Positions 1 through 10,840 of a DNA stretch of 64,000 nucleotides are shown piece by piece. The stretch is from NCBI RefSeq assembly GCF_032854445.1, contig NC_088307.1, forward strand, positions 21,466,017 through 21,530,016, read 5' to 3'. The notes beneath the pieces were generated by a model that was given only the letters and a program-made list of their open reading frames with translations, had not been told where the DNA came from and made no database searches. The position numbers and the translations under genes were made by a program. The first letter of the stretch is position 1. Each line of letters starts with the position of its first letter. The DNA is from Liolophura sinensis. Lineage: Eukaryota; Mollusca; Polyplacophora; Chitonida; Chitonidae.

Positions 1-384
1 GGATCTGGATTCAAACCTTCTAGCGGGTGTAAGTAATTCATTTATGAAGGACCTGGGCATCCACAACAGGTTCCGGTAAATGCCAGTAGTCTCCCTTGAT
101 CCGTTGACAACAGGCGTTAATACTGTGGGCAGATTCCAACGCTTGCTTCATGTATTTATTTAAAAATTTATTTGATTGTTGTTTAAAACTCACTCATGTG
201 TGAAGTATCGGTGTTACCTGAGATCTAGATAGTGTCAAGTCGGTATTGGGAGCGATTACCAGACTTAACTTAAGTCATATCGGCGCTACGTCAGATCGAG
301 ATATCGACAAGTTAGTATTTTGAATGGTAACCATGTCAGATTTAACTGACACTAGTACACTTCTTCCTTACATGAGTCCATTGG
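1..384. other. unassigned sequence before the satellite
   Basis: I see no gene here. A short AT-rich stretch near 150-187 (TTATTTGATTG followed by GTTTAAAAC) resembles a decayed SINE-A tail in minus orientation. The rest is unique-looking DNA leading into the tandem array. Confidence 0.4.
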
Positions 385-1302
385 TTTGTCACCTCTCATC
401 GCAGGACACATTGGCGATATGATCGTCATTAATGTATCCTTACCTCCTGGTGTCCATTTGTTCGTTCAGGTAAAACATCTCTCATCGCCGGACGCAGTGC
501 CTGTATGTTCGTCTTTAATCTATTCGTACCTCCCGGTGTCCATTTGCTTGTTCTGGTAAAACATCTCTCATCGCAGGACACGGCGCCTATATTTTCGTCA
601 GTAAGGTAGCCTTGCCTCCATGTGTCCATTTGCTTGTCCTGGTAAAACAACTCTCATCACAGGACACAGTTCCGATATGATCGTCATTAATGTATCCTTA
701 CCTCCCGGTGTCCATTTGCTTGTTCTTCTAAAACACCTGTCATGATAGGAAACACTTCCGATATCATCGTCATTAATGTATCCTTACCTTCCGGTGTCCA
801 TTTGTTCGTTCTGGTAAAACACCTCTCATCGCAGGACAAAGTGCCTATATGTTCGTCATTAATGTATCCTTACCTCCCGGTGTCCACTTGTTCGTTTTGG
901 TAAAACGCCTCTCATCGCAGGATACAGTGCCTATATGATCATCATTATTGTACCCTTACCTCCCGGTGTCCACTTGTTCGTTTTGGTAAAACGCCTCTCA
1001 TCGCAGGATACAGTGCCTATATGATCATCATTATTGTACCCTTACCTCCCGGTGTCCACTTGCTTGTTCTGGTAAAACATCTCTCATCGCAGGACACGGT
1101 GCATATATTTTCGTAAGTAAGGTAAGCTTGCCTCCATGTGTCCATTTGCTTGTCCTGGTAAAACAACTCTCATCACTAGACAAAGTGCCTATTTGTTCGT
1201 CATTAATGTATCCTTACCTCCTGGTGTCCATTTGTTTGTCCTGGTAAAACACCGCTCTTCGCAGGACGCAGTACCTATGTGTTCGTCATTTATGGATCCG
1301 TC
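385..1302. repeat. 86-bp satellite, about 10.7 copies
   Basis: The marker TAAAAC recurs at 471, 557, 643, 729, 815, 901, 987, 1073, 1159 and 1245, an exact 86-bp step with no indels between monomers. Each monomer carries a CTCTCATCGCAGGACA-like block, a TCGTCATTAATGTATCC-like block and CCTCCCGGTGTCCA. The first copy is partial (from about 385) and the array fades after about 1300. Monomers at 901 and 987 are almost identical. Monomers starting at 557 and 1073 share private variants (TATTTTCGT, CTTGCCTCCATGTG), which suggests a six-monomer (516-bp) higher-order period. Open frames across it are chance, since 86 is not a multiple of three. Confidence 0.95.
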
Positions 1303-2214
1303 TTTAGGACAGTCTTTATGTTCCCATCCCATATGTCCGCTGTTACAGTCATAACATCGGAACTTTTGTTGGCAGTAAACTGTAAAAGTATTGTAGAACT
1401 TCTGTAAGCATGCACTTTGCCAGAAGCAGTTGCAGTTAAATTATATGTGCAAGAATTACAAAATAAAAGCCCACAAAATCATAAACCTAATAAATATTTT
1501 TTTTGCTTTATAACCTTTGCATGGTGTTCCCCTAAACACAAAGATCATCTTCCATGATGCTTGCTGTCGCATCATGGAAGTGAAATATTTTTGAGGACGA
1601 CGTACATGTAAAACACCAACTAAATAAACAAATAAACAGTTTTATCACGAGGAACACGTCATACTTCCAGCCACTCCTTACACTCGCTTTAATACACTAT
1701 AATACAATATAATGTTCCTTGCGCTACTCAAATGGGTTTGTTTTGTAGAAGGAGCACTAATGTCCTGTGAACCTATCATCAAATATTCTAAAAGAAAAAC
1801 GCTTAAGGTGTGCATTGCTCCACTCTGGAATGTATTTGAATATCACCAGTAGTAACAGAAACAAAAGCTGGAGGTTTTTTTTCCTGACCTCATTACTGTA
1901 ACCCAGTGACAAAATATTGTCTACAAAATTTGCTAGTGGTAACAGTGACTTAAATGGACAATATGATTGCCCCGTGTGCTGTGAGGAGTATGGTAACAAA
2001 CTTCACCAATCTCTGAAGGTGTAAATGCAACAGGACATTCCATTGGTAACATTAGTAAGTCCAAAGTCACGTGTGATTAAGCCTCTCTAATCCGCTAAAG
2101 TGACTTTTAATTGGTCGGTCGTGACTATCAGCTAATTCTCAAGATCTGAGAAGCTCTCGTATAGGTTGATGTCCAAACAATGGGTAGGACAAATAATTCC
2201 TTTGGTACACATTG
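1303..2214. other. unassigned stretch after the satellite
   Basis: No gene or clear repeat is recognised apart from the hairpin at 1549-1580. The sequence is AT-rich with short open frames only. Confidence 0.4.
1549..1580. other. perfect 12-bp inverted repeat (hairpin)
   Basis: CTTCCATGATGC at 1549-1560 is followed after an 8-base loop by its exact reverse complement at 1569-1580. No mobile-element ends or target duplications were seen around it, so its role is unknown. Confidence 0.7.
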
Positions 2215-2500
2215 TAAACTTTCTATCTCAGGTGACGCCAGCAGGCTGGTGCGCTGGTCTTGTCGGTATTATGGAGCCAACTGAGAACTGGTTGTTACAT
2301 CTACAGAACCGATTTACAAGTTCGACCCGGCGTGATTAGCCAGCAAAGGTGTGATGGATGAACAGACACCGATATTTCCACCTATCGTTCCTTTATTGCT
2401 GGCTGGCAGTTGGTTCGCACCGGGAACGCTCAATGTAGGCCTACATGCAAGCCACCGCCGAGGATAGACAGCAGGCCAGCCCTCTACCAAAACTTTCACA
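2215..2500 (+). repeat. repeat T, copy 1
   Basis: This block matches the reverse complement of 6055-6358 from TAAACTTTCTATC through GTGACGCCAGC, GGTCTTGTCGGT, TATGGAGCCAACTGAGAAC, GTTCGACCCGGCGTGATTAG, TGCGAACC-type motifs and into a CCAAAACTTTCAC end. Relative to copy 2 it lacks about 20 bases just after the GATTAG motif. A 33-codon open segment (ending STRRD-stop) is shared by both copies. It is an unclassified interspersed repeat. Confidence 0.8.
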
Positions 2501-4039
2501 ATGCGGCCTATATCTATCCCGTCCGCTATGACAGAAATTTTGGAATGTTCCCGGTGCGGCCAATCTTACCTTCTAGCCAATAAACAAACTGGACAATGTT
2601 TTCGATACACGTAATACCAACCCATTGCCCCCAAGCCACATGAACCTTAGGAAAGGTACGAGGCCTATAACCATTTGAAATATGGTGAATTTGATTTCGC
2701 AATAAACCAGAGAGTAGCCTATTCTGATTTGCTAAATACACACAGTCTAAGAGAGCTTCAATATTGTCCATTTCTCATAGTTTTTTTCAGTCTTAACATA
2801 TTTTAGTGCTTTGCAGTCTTCTGTACTGTAAGTCTTGTATATTATTTATATAATCTTCTTTTTTATTTTAATTCATAAGCTTCAGATTGTTTGCCATGTT
2901 GATTTCTTTATAATGGCACTCGACATTTGAATGCTGAATGAATAACGTCTTTATTAAAAAACATTTCGACGTTATAGTTTTGTGATCAATTTAAGTGCTG
3001 CGTTTGATAACATTTTATCTTGCTAAACAGATCGATAAGACAATGCAGTTATTAGCCTTGATCAATAAATGGCCAAATAACAGAACAAATCATCATAATC
3101 GGCCGGTAAAGGACTTTCCCAAATGCGACGTACAGATATGTACACCATGGTTTTGGAAGACAAGTGGGATTCAATGAATTTTAAACTTGAGACGGGACAA
3201 ATAGCCACCTAATCGTCGGTCGACTGCTTACAAGGGCCTTCAAAGAATATCAATTTTTAGGTCTTAGATATGACCGGATTCGGGATCGAACTCATGTCTC
3301 TGGCTTACACGGATACAGTACGGACTCTGCCATTGCCATTTGGTTCAAGATACTTTCCGGAGCGAGTCACGAAAAAGAAACTCTGGGCCTATAGTTTCTT
3401 GCTCAAACTGAATTTTAGCTTGTTGAATACCTTGACATGTTTTTCATTGCAATCCGGCAAAAAAAAGTAAATATTAATGATCTTAAAATACAATCAGTCA
3501 ATTACAACTCAACTTACAACTTATAACAAAATATTGTATCATGACACTTACCTGAAACTGAGATTACGCCGAGTAAAAGTAGTCTCAAAATCGTAGAATC
3601 CATATTTTTATATGCTTGAATAAAATTTATCTGTAGTTTAAATTCTTGGTTAAAAGTTCACCGAAAGATAACAACTTCTTGGATCTTTCTAACTGAGTCT
3701 TATATCAACCGACTTTCACCTTTGCACCTCAACCGTCGGATCTGCACTTTTATTTCATTAGCTCTCCAGGTCATGGAGGTAATATTTGCTTACTTAACTG
3801 TCAGGGGACCCAAGAGGTGAGGTTACCGATAGGTAGTACTCATAAATGTCAGCCGTAGCGTTCTCTAGGCCTGTGCCTGTCTTCTTAAATCGTGATGAAA
3901 GAGAAGCACACCACTTAAAATATTGTCACGTAATCTTTAGAATTCGGCATCAGTTTGCTGAATAAACAATTAACTCCACTGTTGTAATTATCTTTGTCCA
4001 TGAACAAAAACATAGTTCTACGTATTGCATTTCAATACC
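2501..4039. other. unassigned intergenic sequence
   Basis: No recognisable gene, SINE or MITE. Open frames on both strands are short and lack domain signatures. Confidence 0.4.
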
Positions 4040-4470
4040 TCCGGGCAGGTCGTGGCCAAGTGGTTAACTCGTTAATATAATTAAGACGTACAGCGTAGAG
4101 AGAAAAAATTGTTTTAATGTTATTGTACGCTAAAAGTGATAACACAGCATTCTGAGTAATTTTAGACCAGTGACGTCAAATAAATTGTAATTAACGTAAC
4201 TGCGTATTTTTACCTAATTCTGATTAAGCCGTGGTGCAAGGAGGCGTCTAAATTGCTACTATTTATGCATTTACATGAACAGTTAGAATAAAACCCTAAC
4301 TGAGGTAAACTGACAGGCGGCCGTAATTTACCGGTTACGTGTGACCATTTGCCAACTATCACACTTTTGTCGCTGCTCTAGTTTTTCTCTCTTTACTGCA
4401 CGTCTTAATTCTAGTTAACGGACCCTGCGTGTCAAAGTTATTCATTCGAAATCCTTCATTCTAAGTTTTT
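4040..4470 (+). other. tRNA-like SINE head split by a MITE
   Basis: GGCAGGTCGTGGCCAAGTGG followed by TTAACTCGTTAA (4043-4075) looks like the acceptor and D-arm (A box) of a tRNA-like SINE head. It resumes after the MITE as CGGACCCTGCGTGTC, with a B-box-like CATTCGAAATCC at about 4444-4455. The interruption falls at a TTAA. This is an inference from box-like motifs; no cloverleaf was computed. Confidence 0.3.
4072..4418 (-). mobile_element. MITE-M, complete copy with inverted ends
   Basis: The left end (AATTAAGACGTACAGCGTAG then AGAGAAAAA) and right end (TTTTTCTCTCTTTACTGCAC then GTCTTAATT) are imperfect inverted repeats of about 34 bp, bracketed by TTAA at 4072-4075 and 4415-4418. The interior, on the minus strand, carries the family's markers: TGATAGTTGGCAAATGGTCAC-like, TTACCTCAGTTAGGGTTTTA, ACATGAACAG (complement) and GACGTCACTGGTCTAGAATT-like blocks. 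It has no coding capacity. A TTAA target fits piggyBac-type movement, but the family assignment is not proven. Confidence 0.8.
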
Positions 4471-4915
4471 AAAGCATTTACAATGAATACAATTCTCTTG
4501 TAAGTAAATGTGGACAAGACGTCCAAAACCTGTGGCACTCTACTTCATGATTATGTCTAACTCGGCTTAACGCGGGGTAGGTGCTGTATATTCATCGTGT
4601 TGAATTAGATCGTCACGTTGGATATACGAATAGTTGCAATCAAAGCGCAACTGCGACACATCTATTATTATCGACAAGTTTTGTACTAGCATGGTACGCT
4701 ATTTAAATTCTGATGTGACTCATTCGCCTTGAACACACCTTGCGTCTTTCCAACATCTTTGAAAACTGTTGATTGCTTCTTTTTGCGTGATTCCGTCGTA
4801 ATTTCAGGCTTCGTATACTTTTTGTACTTCTTTGGTACTTTGTGTTAAACGTCGTGTTTGAGAATTGGCCATGCGACTATTGATCTGGAACGGCCTTATT
4901 GGTTAACAATGTTCA
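4455..4915 (+). repeat. repeat R, near full-length copy
   Basis: This is one of about ten copies of an unclassified repeat of roughly 480 bp. Shared markers, in order, are CTTGTAAGTAAATGTGGACA, TTCATCGTGTTGAATTAGAT, CAATCAAAGCGCAACTG, TTATCGACAA, CTTGCGTCTTTCCAACATC, GTGTTAAACGTCGT and GGTTAACAATG (family GGTTGACGGCTGG). It has no coding frame and no obvious tRNA boxes. Confidence 0.8.
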
Positions 4916-5517
4916 TCATAAACCACCTGCAAAAACTGAAAAAAGTATAAAAAGTATATGAAATTAACTGATGTGCCGGTGTGAAAATCTAAGATTATGC
5001 CTTAGAAGAGAAAGTTCAAATGACGTTGACATTTCAAAAGTAAATCAGGGGTTAGATGTAAGAAGGCGTTGTGAATCGTGAGCACGTTGCGTAACACAAG
5101 GCGTGGCATGATGTAAGGCATGTAACAACGATTAACAAGGCTGAATCAAGCCGGTTGAAAAACACTTAAAGGAGTCCCTAATTAGAGTTTCGCTTAAAGG
5201 CTTAATTATAACAGGTGTCCACAGATCATGTATAATGAAAGATTTAAACGCCAACTTGTGGAGCATTTGTGATTCACTCTGAAATCTTGTAAACTCAAGT
5301 GTGAAAAGCTACCTTCAGAAATCAGAGTAAATGCATGATAGCAGCTGTTTGCAGGGAAGTCATGCAGATGCATTGGCAGTCACTAATGCAAAAAAAAAAA
5401 AAAAAATCGCGTTGATTTCTGTTACACCACAAATCGCCAAAGACTGTGTCATGGTGATTTTTGCTTACGTACTATTGATATAAATATAATTTCTCACACA
5501 CTCCTTTGGGAACAACG
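4916..5517. other. unassigned sequence
   Basis: Nothing is recognised apart from a 16-base A run at about 5391-5406. Confidence 0.4.
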
Positions 5518-5948
5518 GTTTAATTTCTTTATTTGATTGGTGTTTTACGCCATATACAAAGCGCAACTGAGATACATATTTTGTTATCGACAACTGATAT
5601 TCTAGCATAGTACACAATTTGAATGTTGTTTTCTCTCAGTCGCCTAGAACATACCTTGCGTCTTTCCAGCATCATTGAAAAATGTTCACTGCTTCTCTTT
5701 GCATGATTCCGTTTTATTTTCGTACTTTTTTTTTGCTTTCTTAGTTCTGTTTATGCTGTACGTCGGTTTGGGAATTGACCTTGCGATTATTGACCTGGAA
5801 TGTCCTTACTGGTTGACGGCTTGTGTACGAATGTCTGCTTCGACGCATGGATTCAAGAATATTTCACTTTTACGACCGTGGCACGGGGACAACCCACAAC
5901 CATCCACAGGTTGCTGCAAAGCCTTCCCACTTACGGGCGGAAAACTGG
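5518..5948 (-). mobile_element. SINE-A split by a repeat R copy
   Basis: The 3' tail (TTTATTTGATTGGTGTTTTA then CGCC at 5527-5550) stops inside the normally continuous ACGCCGTACTCAAGAATATT motif. The SINE resumes at about 5852 as ATTCAAGAATATTTCACTTT, followed by the ACCATCCACAGGTTGCTG body block to about 5948. The tRNA head is missing. The gap holds repeat R, so R either inserted into this SINE or the two recombined. Confidence 0.75.
5550..5851 (+). repeat. repeat R copy nested in SINE-A
   Basis: It runs from CAAAGCGCAACTGAGATACA through CTTGCGTCTTTCCAGCATC, TGCATGATTCCGTTTTATTT and TACTGGTTGACGGCTTG to TCGACGCATGGATT, matching the 3' two-thirds of other R copies. Confidence 0.8.
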
Positions 5949-6020
5949 TGTTTTAGGTTGTTTTGGAAATGGGTCTTGCTATTATGGACTTGGTACCCCA
6001 CTTCATGGTTTACGAGTGGA
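5949..6020 (+). repeat. repeat R tail fragment
   Basis: GTTGTTTTGGAAATGGGTCT and the following TGCTATTATGGACTTGG resemble the R segment TTTTGGGAATTGGCCTTGCG then ATTATTGACCTGG. It is a second, diverged R piece directly after the split SINE. Confidence 0.5.
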
Positions 6021-6054
6021 GTACGCATTGTAAAATATGTGGATTACGTGTCAC

Positions 6055-6358
6055 TTGTGAAAGAGTCTTTGTAGAGAGAGCTGGCCTCTCATCTATCCTG
6101 GGCGAGAGCTTGCAGGTACATTGAACGTTCCCGGTGCGAACCAACTACTAGCCAGCAATAAAGGAACAATTGGTGGAAATATCGGCGTCTGTTCATTCTT
6201 CACACCTTCGCGGGCGATAGGGAAAAATTCCGGCTAATCACGCCGGGTCGAACCTGTAAATCGGTTCTGTAGATGTAACAACCAGTTCTCAGTTGGCTCC
6301 ATAACACCGACAAGACCAGCGCACAAACCCGCTGGCGTCATCTGGGATAGAAAGTTTA
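6055..6358 (-). repeat. repeat T, copy 2
   Basis: This is the inverted partner of 2215-2500, from GTGAAAGAGTCTTTG through CATTGAACGTTCCCGGTGCG and CACGCCGGGTCGAACCTG to GATAGAAAGTTTA. It keeps about 20 bases lost from copy 1. On the minus strand an 86-codon frame (6494-6234) ends in the same STRRD stretch as copy 1. The function and class of the repeat are unknown. Confidence 0.8.
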
Positions 6359-6388
6359 CGGCATGTCGGACTTGACGCTTCAGCCCAG

Positions 6389-6751
6389 GGCACACAGACA
6401 ACATTTGTTGTCGAAAACGAGGTTTCTTGATCCAGACATCAAAAAACCTCAAATTTACTCGCGTGAGTTCTTGAGTTTGGAACGCTTGATCCAAAGATTA
6501 AACTTTAATTTTCGGCAACAAAAAAGTCCAGAAGCAAAAGAGCCGGACACAAGATTTCGCTCGTCTACGGGTACAACATTTTGGAGCTTTATTACCTGGA
6601 CCGTATCATGTGACCGTGTTTTTTTCGCCGTTGGAATCTTCAAAAAATGGACAACAAATGTTGCTAGTGTAGGGGTAACCGATACTCCGAAACATTTGAC
6701 ACCGGGATCTGAAACTCTGATTTCCGACAACAAACGTTGTCCGTGTGCGCT
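6389..6751. mobile_element. foldback element with about 45-bp inverted ends
   Basis: GCACACAGACAACATTTGTT followed by GTCGAAAACGAGGTTTC (6390-6432) is mirrored by 6705-6750 (GATCTGAAACTCTGATTTCC then GACAACAAACGTTGTCCGTG). Internal copies of a GGCAACAAA/GGACAACAAATGTTG motif lie near 6513 and 6647. The + frame 6363-6833 and the minus frame 6796-6455 overlap completely, as expected in palindromic DNA, so neither is called as a gene. Confidence 0.6.
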
Positions 6752-7012
6752 AAGCTTTAGATTGGTATATCTCGACAGGGATAGCGTCGTGGACATTACA
6801 ATTCAAGATGTATGTGGATATATATCAAACTAGCATTGAACTAGCATAGATTGAGCTACGTGTACTCTAGATAAAGTTCTGAAATCCCGTCGTTGTGCTT
6901 ATCAGCCAGTCAACAGCAATTAAGATTTTTTTTCATAAAATAACCGGCAATCACTCAAAAGTGGTATGGCTAACATGCAAGAAGTTAGGCAGTATATCGT
7001 GTCTACGAAGAG

Positions 7013-7325
7013 TGAGTGAGTGCTTGGGGTTTAACGTCGTACTTAACATATTTTCAGTCATATGACGACAATGGAATCCTTAGATTGCATGTAATGTGGC
7101 TCCTTGTAACAGGACGGATTTCCACCGCTCTTTTATCTAGTGCTGCTTCACTGAGACGCCTCACCGAAGGCAAGTAAACCACCCCGCCCGAGCCATTATA
7201 CTGATACGGGTCAACCAGTCGTTGCACTATGTCCTTCATGCTGAACACCAAGAGAGGAAGTTATAATTTCCTATTTTAAGGTCTTAGGTGTGAGTCGACC
7301 CAGGATTGACCGTGGATCTACCTCT
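7013..7325 (-). mobile_element. SINE-B, 5'-truncated, with target duplication
   Basis: In minus orientation the tail GTGAGTGAGTGCTTGGGGTT is at 7013 and the body (CATATGACGACAATGGAATC, GGACGGATTTCCACCGCTCT, CAACCAGTCGTTGCACTATG) runs to the B-box side at about 7310. The A-box half of the tRNA head is missing. The flanks CGTGTCTACGAAGAG (6998-7012) and CGTGTTTACGAAGAG (7326-7340) are a 15-bp target-site duplication with one mismatch, as expected for target-primed insertion. Confidence 0.9.
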
Positions 7326-7379
7326 CGTGTTTACGAAGAGCGTTCATCCATGTTCTTTTGTACCAAACATATTCTAATA

Positions 7380-7660
7380 TAAGATACTGTAACACAGTCA
7401 CGACAGAGCGTAATAATTGGCAAATGGCCACAGATAAATGACACAGTACGGCCTTCTGACAATTTACCTCATGGTTTTATTCTATCTGTTCACTTAAATG
7501 CTTCAGTATCAGCAAATAACATGTCCCGAAGCACTAATGGCTTAAGCAGATTAGGTTAAAAAATGCACTGATTTTAATTACCATTTAATGGACGTCACAG
7601 ATCGAGAATTAGTCAAAATGATGTATTGTCAACTAGGCATGATAACTACATTACCTTTAA
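7380..7660 (+). mobile_element. MITE-M copy, diverged
   Basis: The family blocks GGCAAATGGCCACAG, TACGGCCTTCTGACAATTTA, GTTTTATTCTATCTGTTCAC, ATGGCTTAAGCAGATTAGGT and GACGTCACAGATCGAGAATT are present in order. The terminal inverted repeats are not clear. Confidence 0.75.
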
Positions 7661-8454
7661 AAGGTTAAAGATTAATATATAATGTGAATGGAATGTATTC
7701 CAGGAATGCTCTAAGGGCAATATACTATAGTAATAGTAAACGCTCACAAAAAGAAGGCTCGTAATTTCATTACGTGATTCAAAGGCGACGGGAGTTGGTT
7801 AGCTCTGAAAATTAACAAACAATTTTGTTTATCTCTTAATACCCCTGTGCTGAATTTTACAGTGAAGTTTCGTCTTCATTAGTGTCCAACCCAAACATTT
7901 GTAATGTAAACACGGTAAACGTACGAGCTTGTACGAGTTAACCTTATCTGGATTCCGGACATAGTTATGTCACACCTTGTGTGAAACGGATGAGGCGAAA
8001 ACTACCGTGGGTCACATCTAGAACATGGATTTTTTTCATAGCTTTAGCGAGACAAAAAAATCATTGTTATTTCAGACAATAATTTAAGGATTTGCAACTT
8101 TTCACCACATACTGCCTTATATTGATATTAATTATATTGATTAAAAAATGTAATGCTCTTCTTTAGGACAGCATGTATAAAATAAAATTCAGAATTCTTT
8201 CAAAACTTTCCCACGTATAACACTTATACTTAATTAGTGTTTCACTTAACGACTAAAGGCAGTCAGCTTTATAGCTGGACATGGCGAAGGTTAAATCACC
8301 CTACTTCGCAAGGCACATGACAAAACTTCTTGATTTAAAGCCATAGCCAAACCATCGAGAGCATCATACTAAGGAACACTACGGATTGGTCAAGAGCTGT
8401 AGCGGACTTCCAACGTCAGTTAATTTCCTGAGTTAACGTTGACCCGGATTCCCC
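7661..8454. other. unassigned sequence
   Basis: I see no gene or classifiable repeat here. Confidence 0.4.
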
Positions 8455-8652
8455 GCATTTATTTACTGATTGTTGTTTACTCAAGGACATTTCAGTTATA
8501 CCACAGAGGCGGAAAAACATGCATAATGGTGGGAAGAAAACACGGGAAAATCTCAGGAAAATTTTGAACGCACAGAGAGCGCATTGGCTAGAGGTTCCTG
8601 GGCTATGGTCCAGCGATAGCAGCTAAACACCAAGTCCAGGGAGGCCTCTCCA
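8455..8652 (-). mobile_element. SINE-A, strongly decayed
   Basis: ATTTATTTACTGATTGTTGT, then ACTCAAGGACATTTCAGTTA, CATAATGGTGGGAAG and a head remnant GCATTGGCTAGAGGTTCCTG ending GGGAGGCCTC follow SINE-A order in reverse orientation. Most of the central body is lost. Confidence 0.55.
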
Positions 8653-9621
8653 CTTATAGGATGGTTGCATTACATTAAATAAACACGATGAAAACATACC
8701 CACCTCAAATATCTAACTACTTGCTATTACTGTAAAAAGGAAGAGAAGGTAAAATTCAGGGTCATGTCATTAAACAAGGAAATGTCCCACGCTAATACCT
8801 TTGCAAACACACCTGACAAAACACAAAATATTGTGCAAACAAAGTTGTAGTTGAACTTTTGATCTGTCCATTTGTACAATTGTTTGGCTGGACACTGTGT
8901 CGTTACAGTAATGAGACAAGCTTTATACACACCGCTTGGGGGTCAGAAACTGGTCTTAATTTACGCATATGTATTACTCGACATGAATCCCTGCCCAAAA
9001 TGACGGACATGAATCTCTGTCCACATTGCCAGAGATGAACCTCTTCCCACATTTTAAACATGGAACATGTTTTTTTGTATATCTGAAGGCTTATATGCAT
9101 TATCCAAGTAATCAGCGAATATCATGTACATGGTTTTGTTTGCCGTGTTATACACACACTATATCTTGCAGAAATTAAAATTTGAAACAATTCCAAGTTC
9201 AACCTAAAACAAAGGTAGATTCACGTTAGGAAGTTCGGCAGGTGTTTAACAAACACAGGGGATTCCCTCCACTCATACACCTGACCGTCACAGTATCTAT
9301 GTGAGACATTGCAGAACACGGTACAATGGCCAAATCAAATCAACTGATTAAATTCATGAATTTATTTATTCGTACAAATCAATGAAAACACTTGTGTGTT
9401 TTCGTAGAGCTCACAAACCCATAGATTGAAAGTTTAGATCACATATATTACGACATATACAGATCCACCCTATGTTCACACGCTTTTTGTTTGTGACAAA
9501 ACATGTTTGCAAACTATTTCCCTTTCGGGAATATAAGAACACAGAACAACCCCAAAAGATTTAAGATTGAGTACAAATACAACATATTTGTCAGAACATA
9601 TTTCACGTCAGTGTTAGTAGT
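8653..9621. other. unassigned sequence
   Basis: No feature recognised. Open frames on the minus strand (8930-8727, 9100-8903) are short and unsupported. Confidence 0.4.
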
Positions 9622-9718
9622 GATTTATTTATATTTATGTATTTATTTGATCGGTGTTTTACGCCGTACTCAAGAGTATTTTACTTACATGACGGCGGCG
9701 AGCCTTATGATGGGATGA
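9622..9718 (-). mobile_element. SINE-A, tail-only copy
   Basis: The tail TATTTGATCGGTGTTTTACG, then CCGTACTCAAGAGTATTTTAC and a GACGGCGGCGAGCCTTATGA block are present; the body and tRNA head are absent (5' truncation). Confidence 0.8.
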
Positions 9719-10840
9719 TACCGAACAAACTGACAATGTAAATACAGGGAACTAGAACAATCAAACGTTATCTGAAGAGTAGTAATTCTTTACTGGCTTT
9801 ATATACATATATATATCTGTGATGTTCGCCATGAAATTTAGCTCTCTTGATGATAGAAAAATAAAATGCCGAAATACTTCAAAAATGTCAAAATGAGTTT
9901 TTCGGAGTTACCATAAACATCATTACGTTAAACTAATGAGTGGATCAGGTTTCTGTTATTCCACGCACTTGAACAGTGGACTGAGCATTCTGTACAACAT
10001 TTGGAATTATTGCTTTCATAAGAAAAAGAAAGCTGCGAAACATGGCAGTGTCAGTTAAACATATTCGGGTCAAGGTGCGAAATTCTTGTTCCAATTTGTA
10101 ACTACCCTAGTTAATGTTTACTCTGACATCTCTTCCACAAGTGACTGTTATGTCATGTCCAGACTCGTACATTTTATGGCCAGCTGTTTACCACGGCCAC
10201 TCATCATCCTGACCTATTGTTGATAAATTGGACATCACAGAGCTTTCCCAAGGCTAAGTGTACACATATGACCACAACAATTTCGGGTGTCCTGATGTCA
10301 GAGAATGTGCATATCTGTATTTGAGTGTATCTTTGTGCCTATTTTACACAGCATTTTAACAACTAACCGATCAAAAATAATCCTCAGATCATATCAAGAC
10401 TATCAACTCCTTTCTTAGTATATGGCATTGTCTGATAAGAAAATGAAATGAGCTGCAACATGAAGGACTTAGTGACGCAGACTTTGACACAATGCAAGCT
10501 TTGAACATCCCTCTAGGGAACCCTACCGACATTTTTGGAAATTTCTGACAATAACTGTCAAATTGATCACATAAATTATGTTTGTTACATGTCTTAAGCT
10601 GTTTAGTAACATAAAATATTCTCTTTTCAAAAAGAACAGATGGAGTGCCCTACATTAACACAAGAGTTTTGTTTTACAAGATATTTAATACATGTATATG
10701 AGAAATACAAAGACATTTGCATGTTTTTATCCAAGTCATTAGATTAATCTTAATTAGTGGTGGTTTTGTATGAGTGGTGTATATTCAATGTTTACTATCG
10801 ATTATTTTGATCCTTTTATCATATACATTCATACAGATGT
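9719..10840. other. unassigned sequence
   Basis: AT-rich with a short TA-rich run near 9800. No gene found. Confidence 0.4.

Noticed and set aside
385-1302. CRISPR-like regular spacing
   Set aside because: The whole 86-bp unit is repeated with no unique spacers, and the genome is eukaryotic; it is a satellite.
6363-6833. 156-codon + frame and 113-codon antisense frame
   Set aside because: They overlap within a foldback element with inverted ends; open frames on both strands are expected there and no domain is visible.
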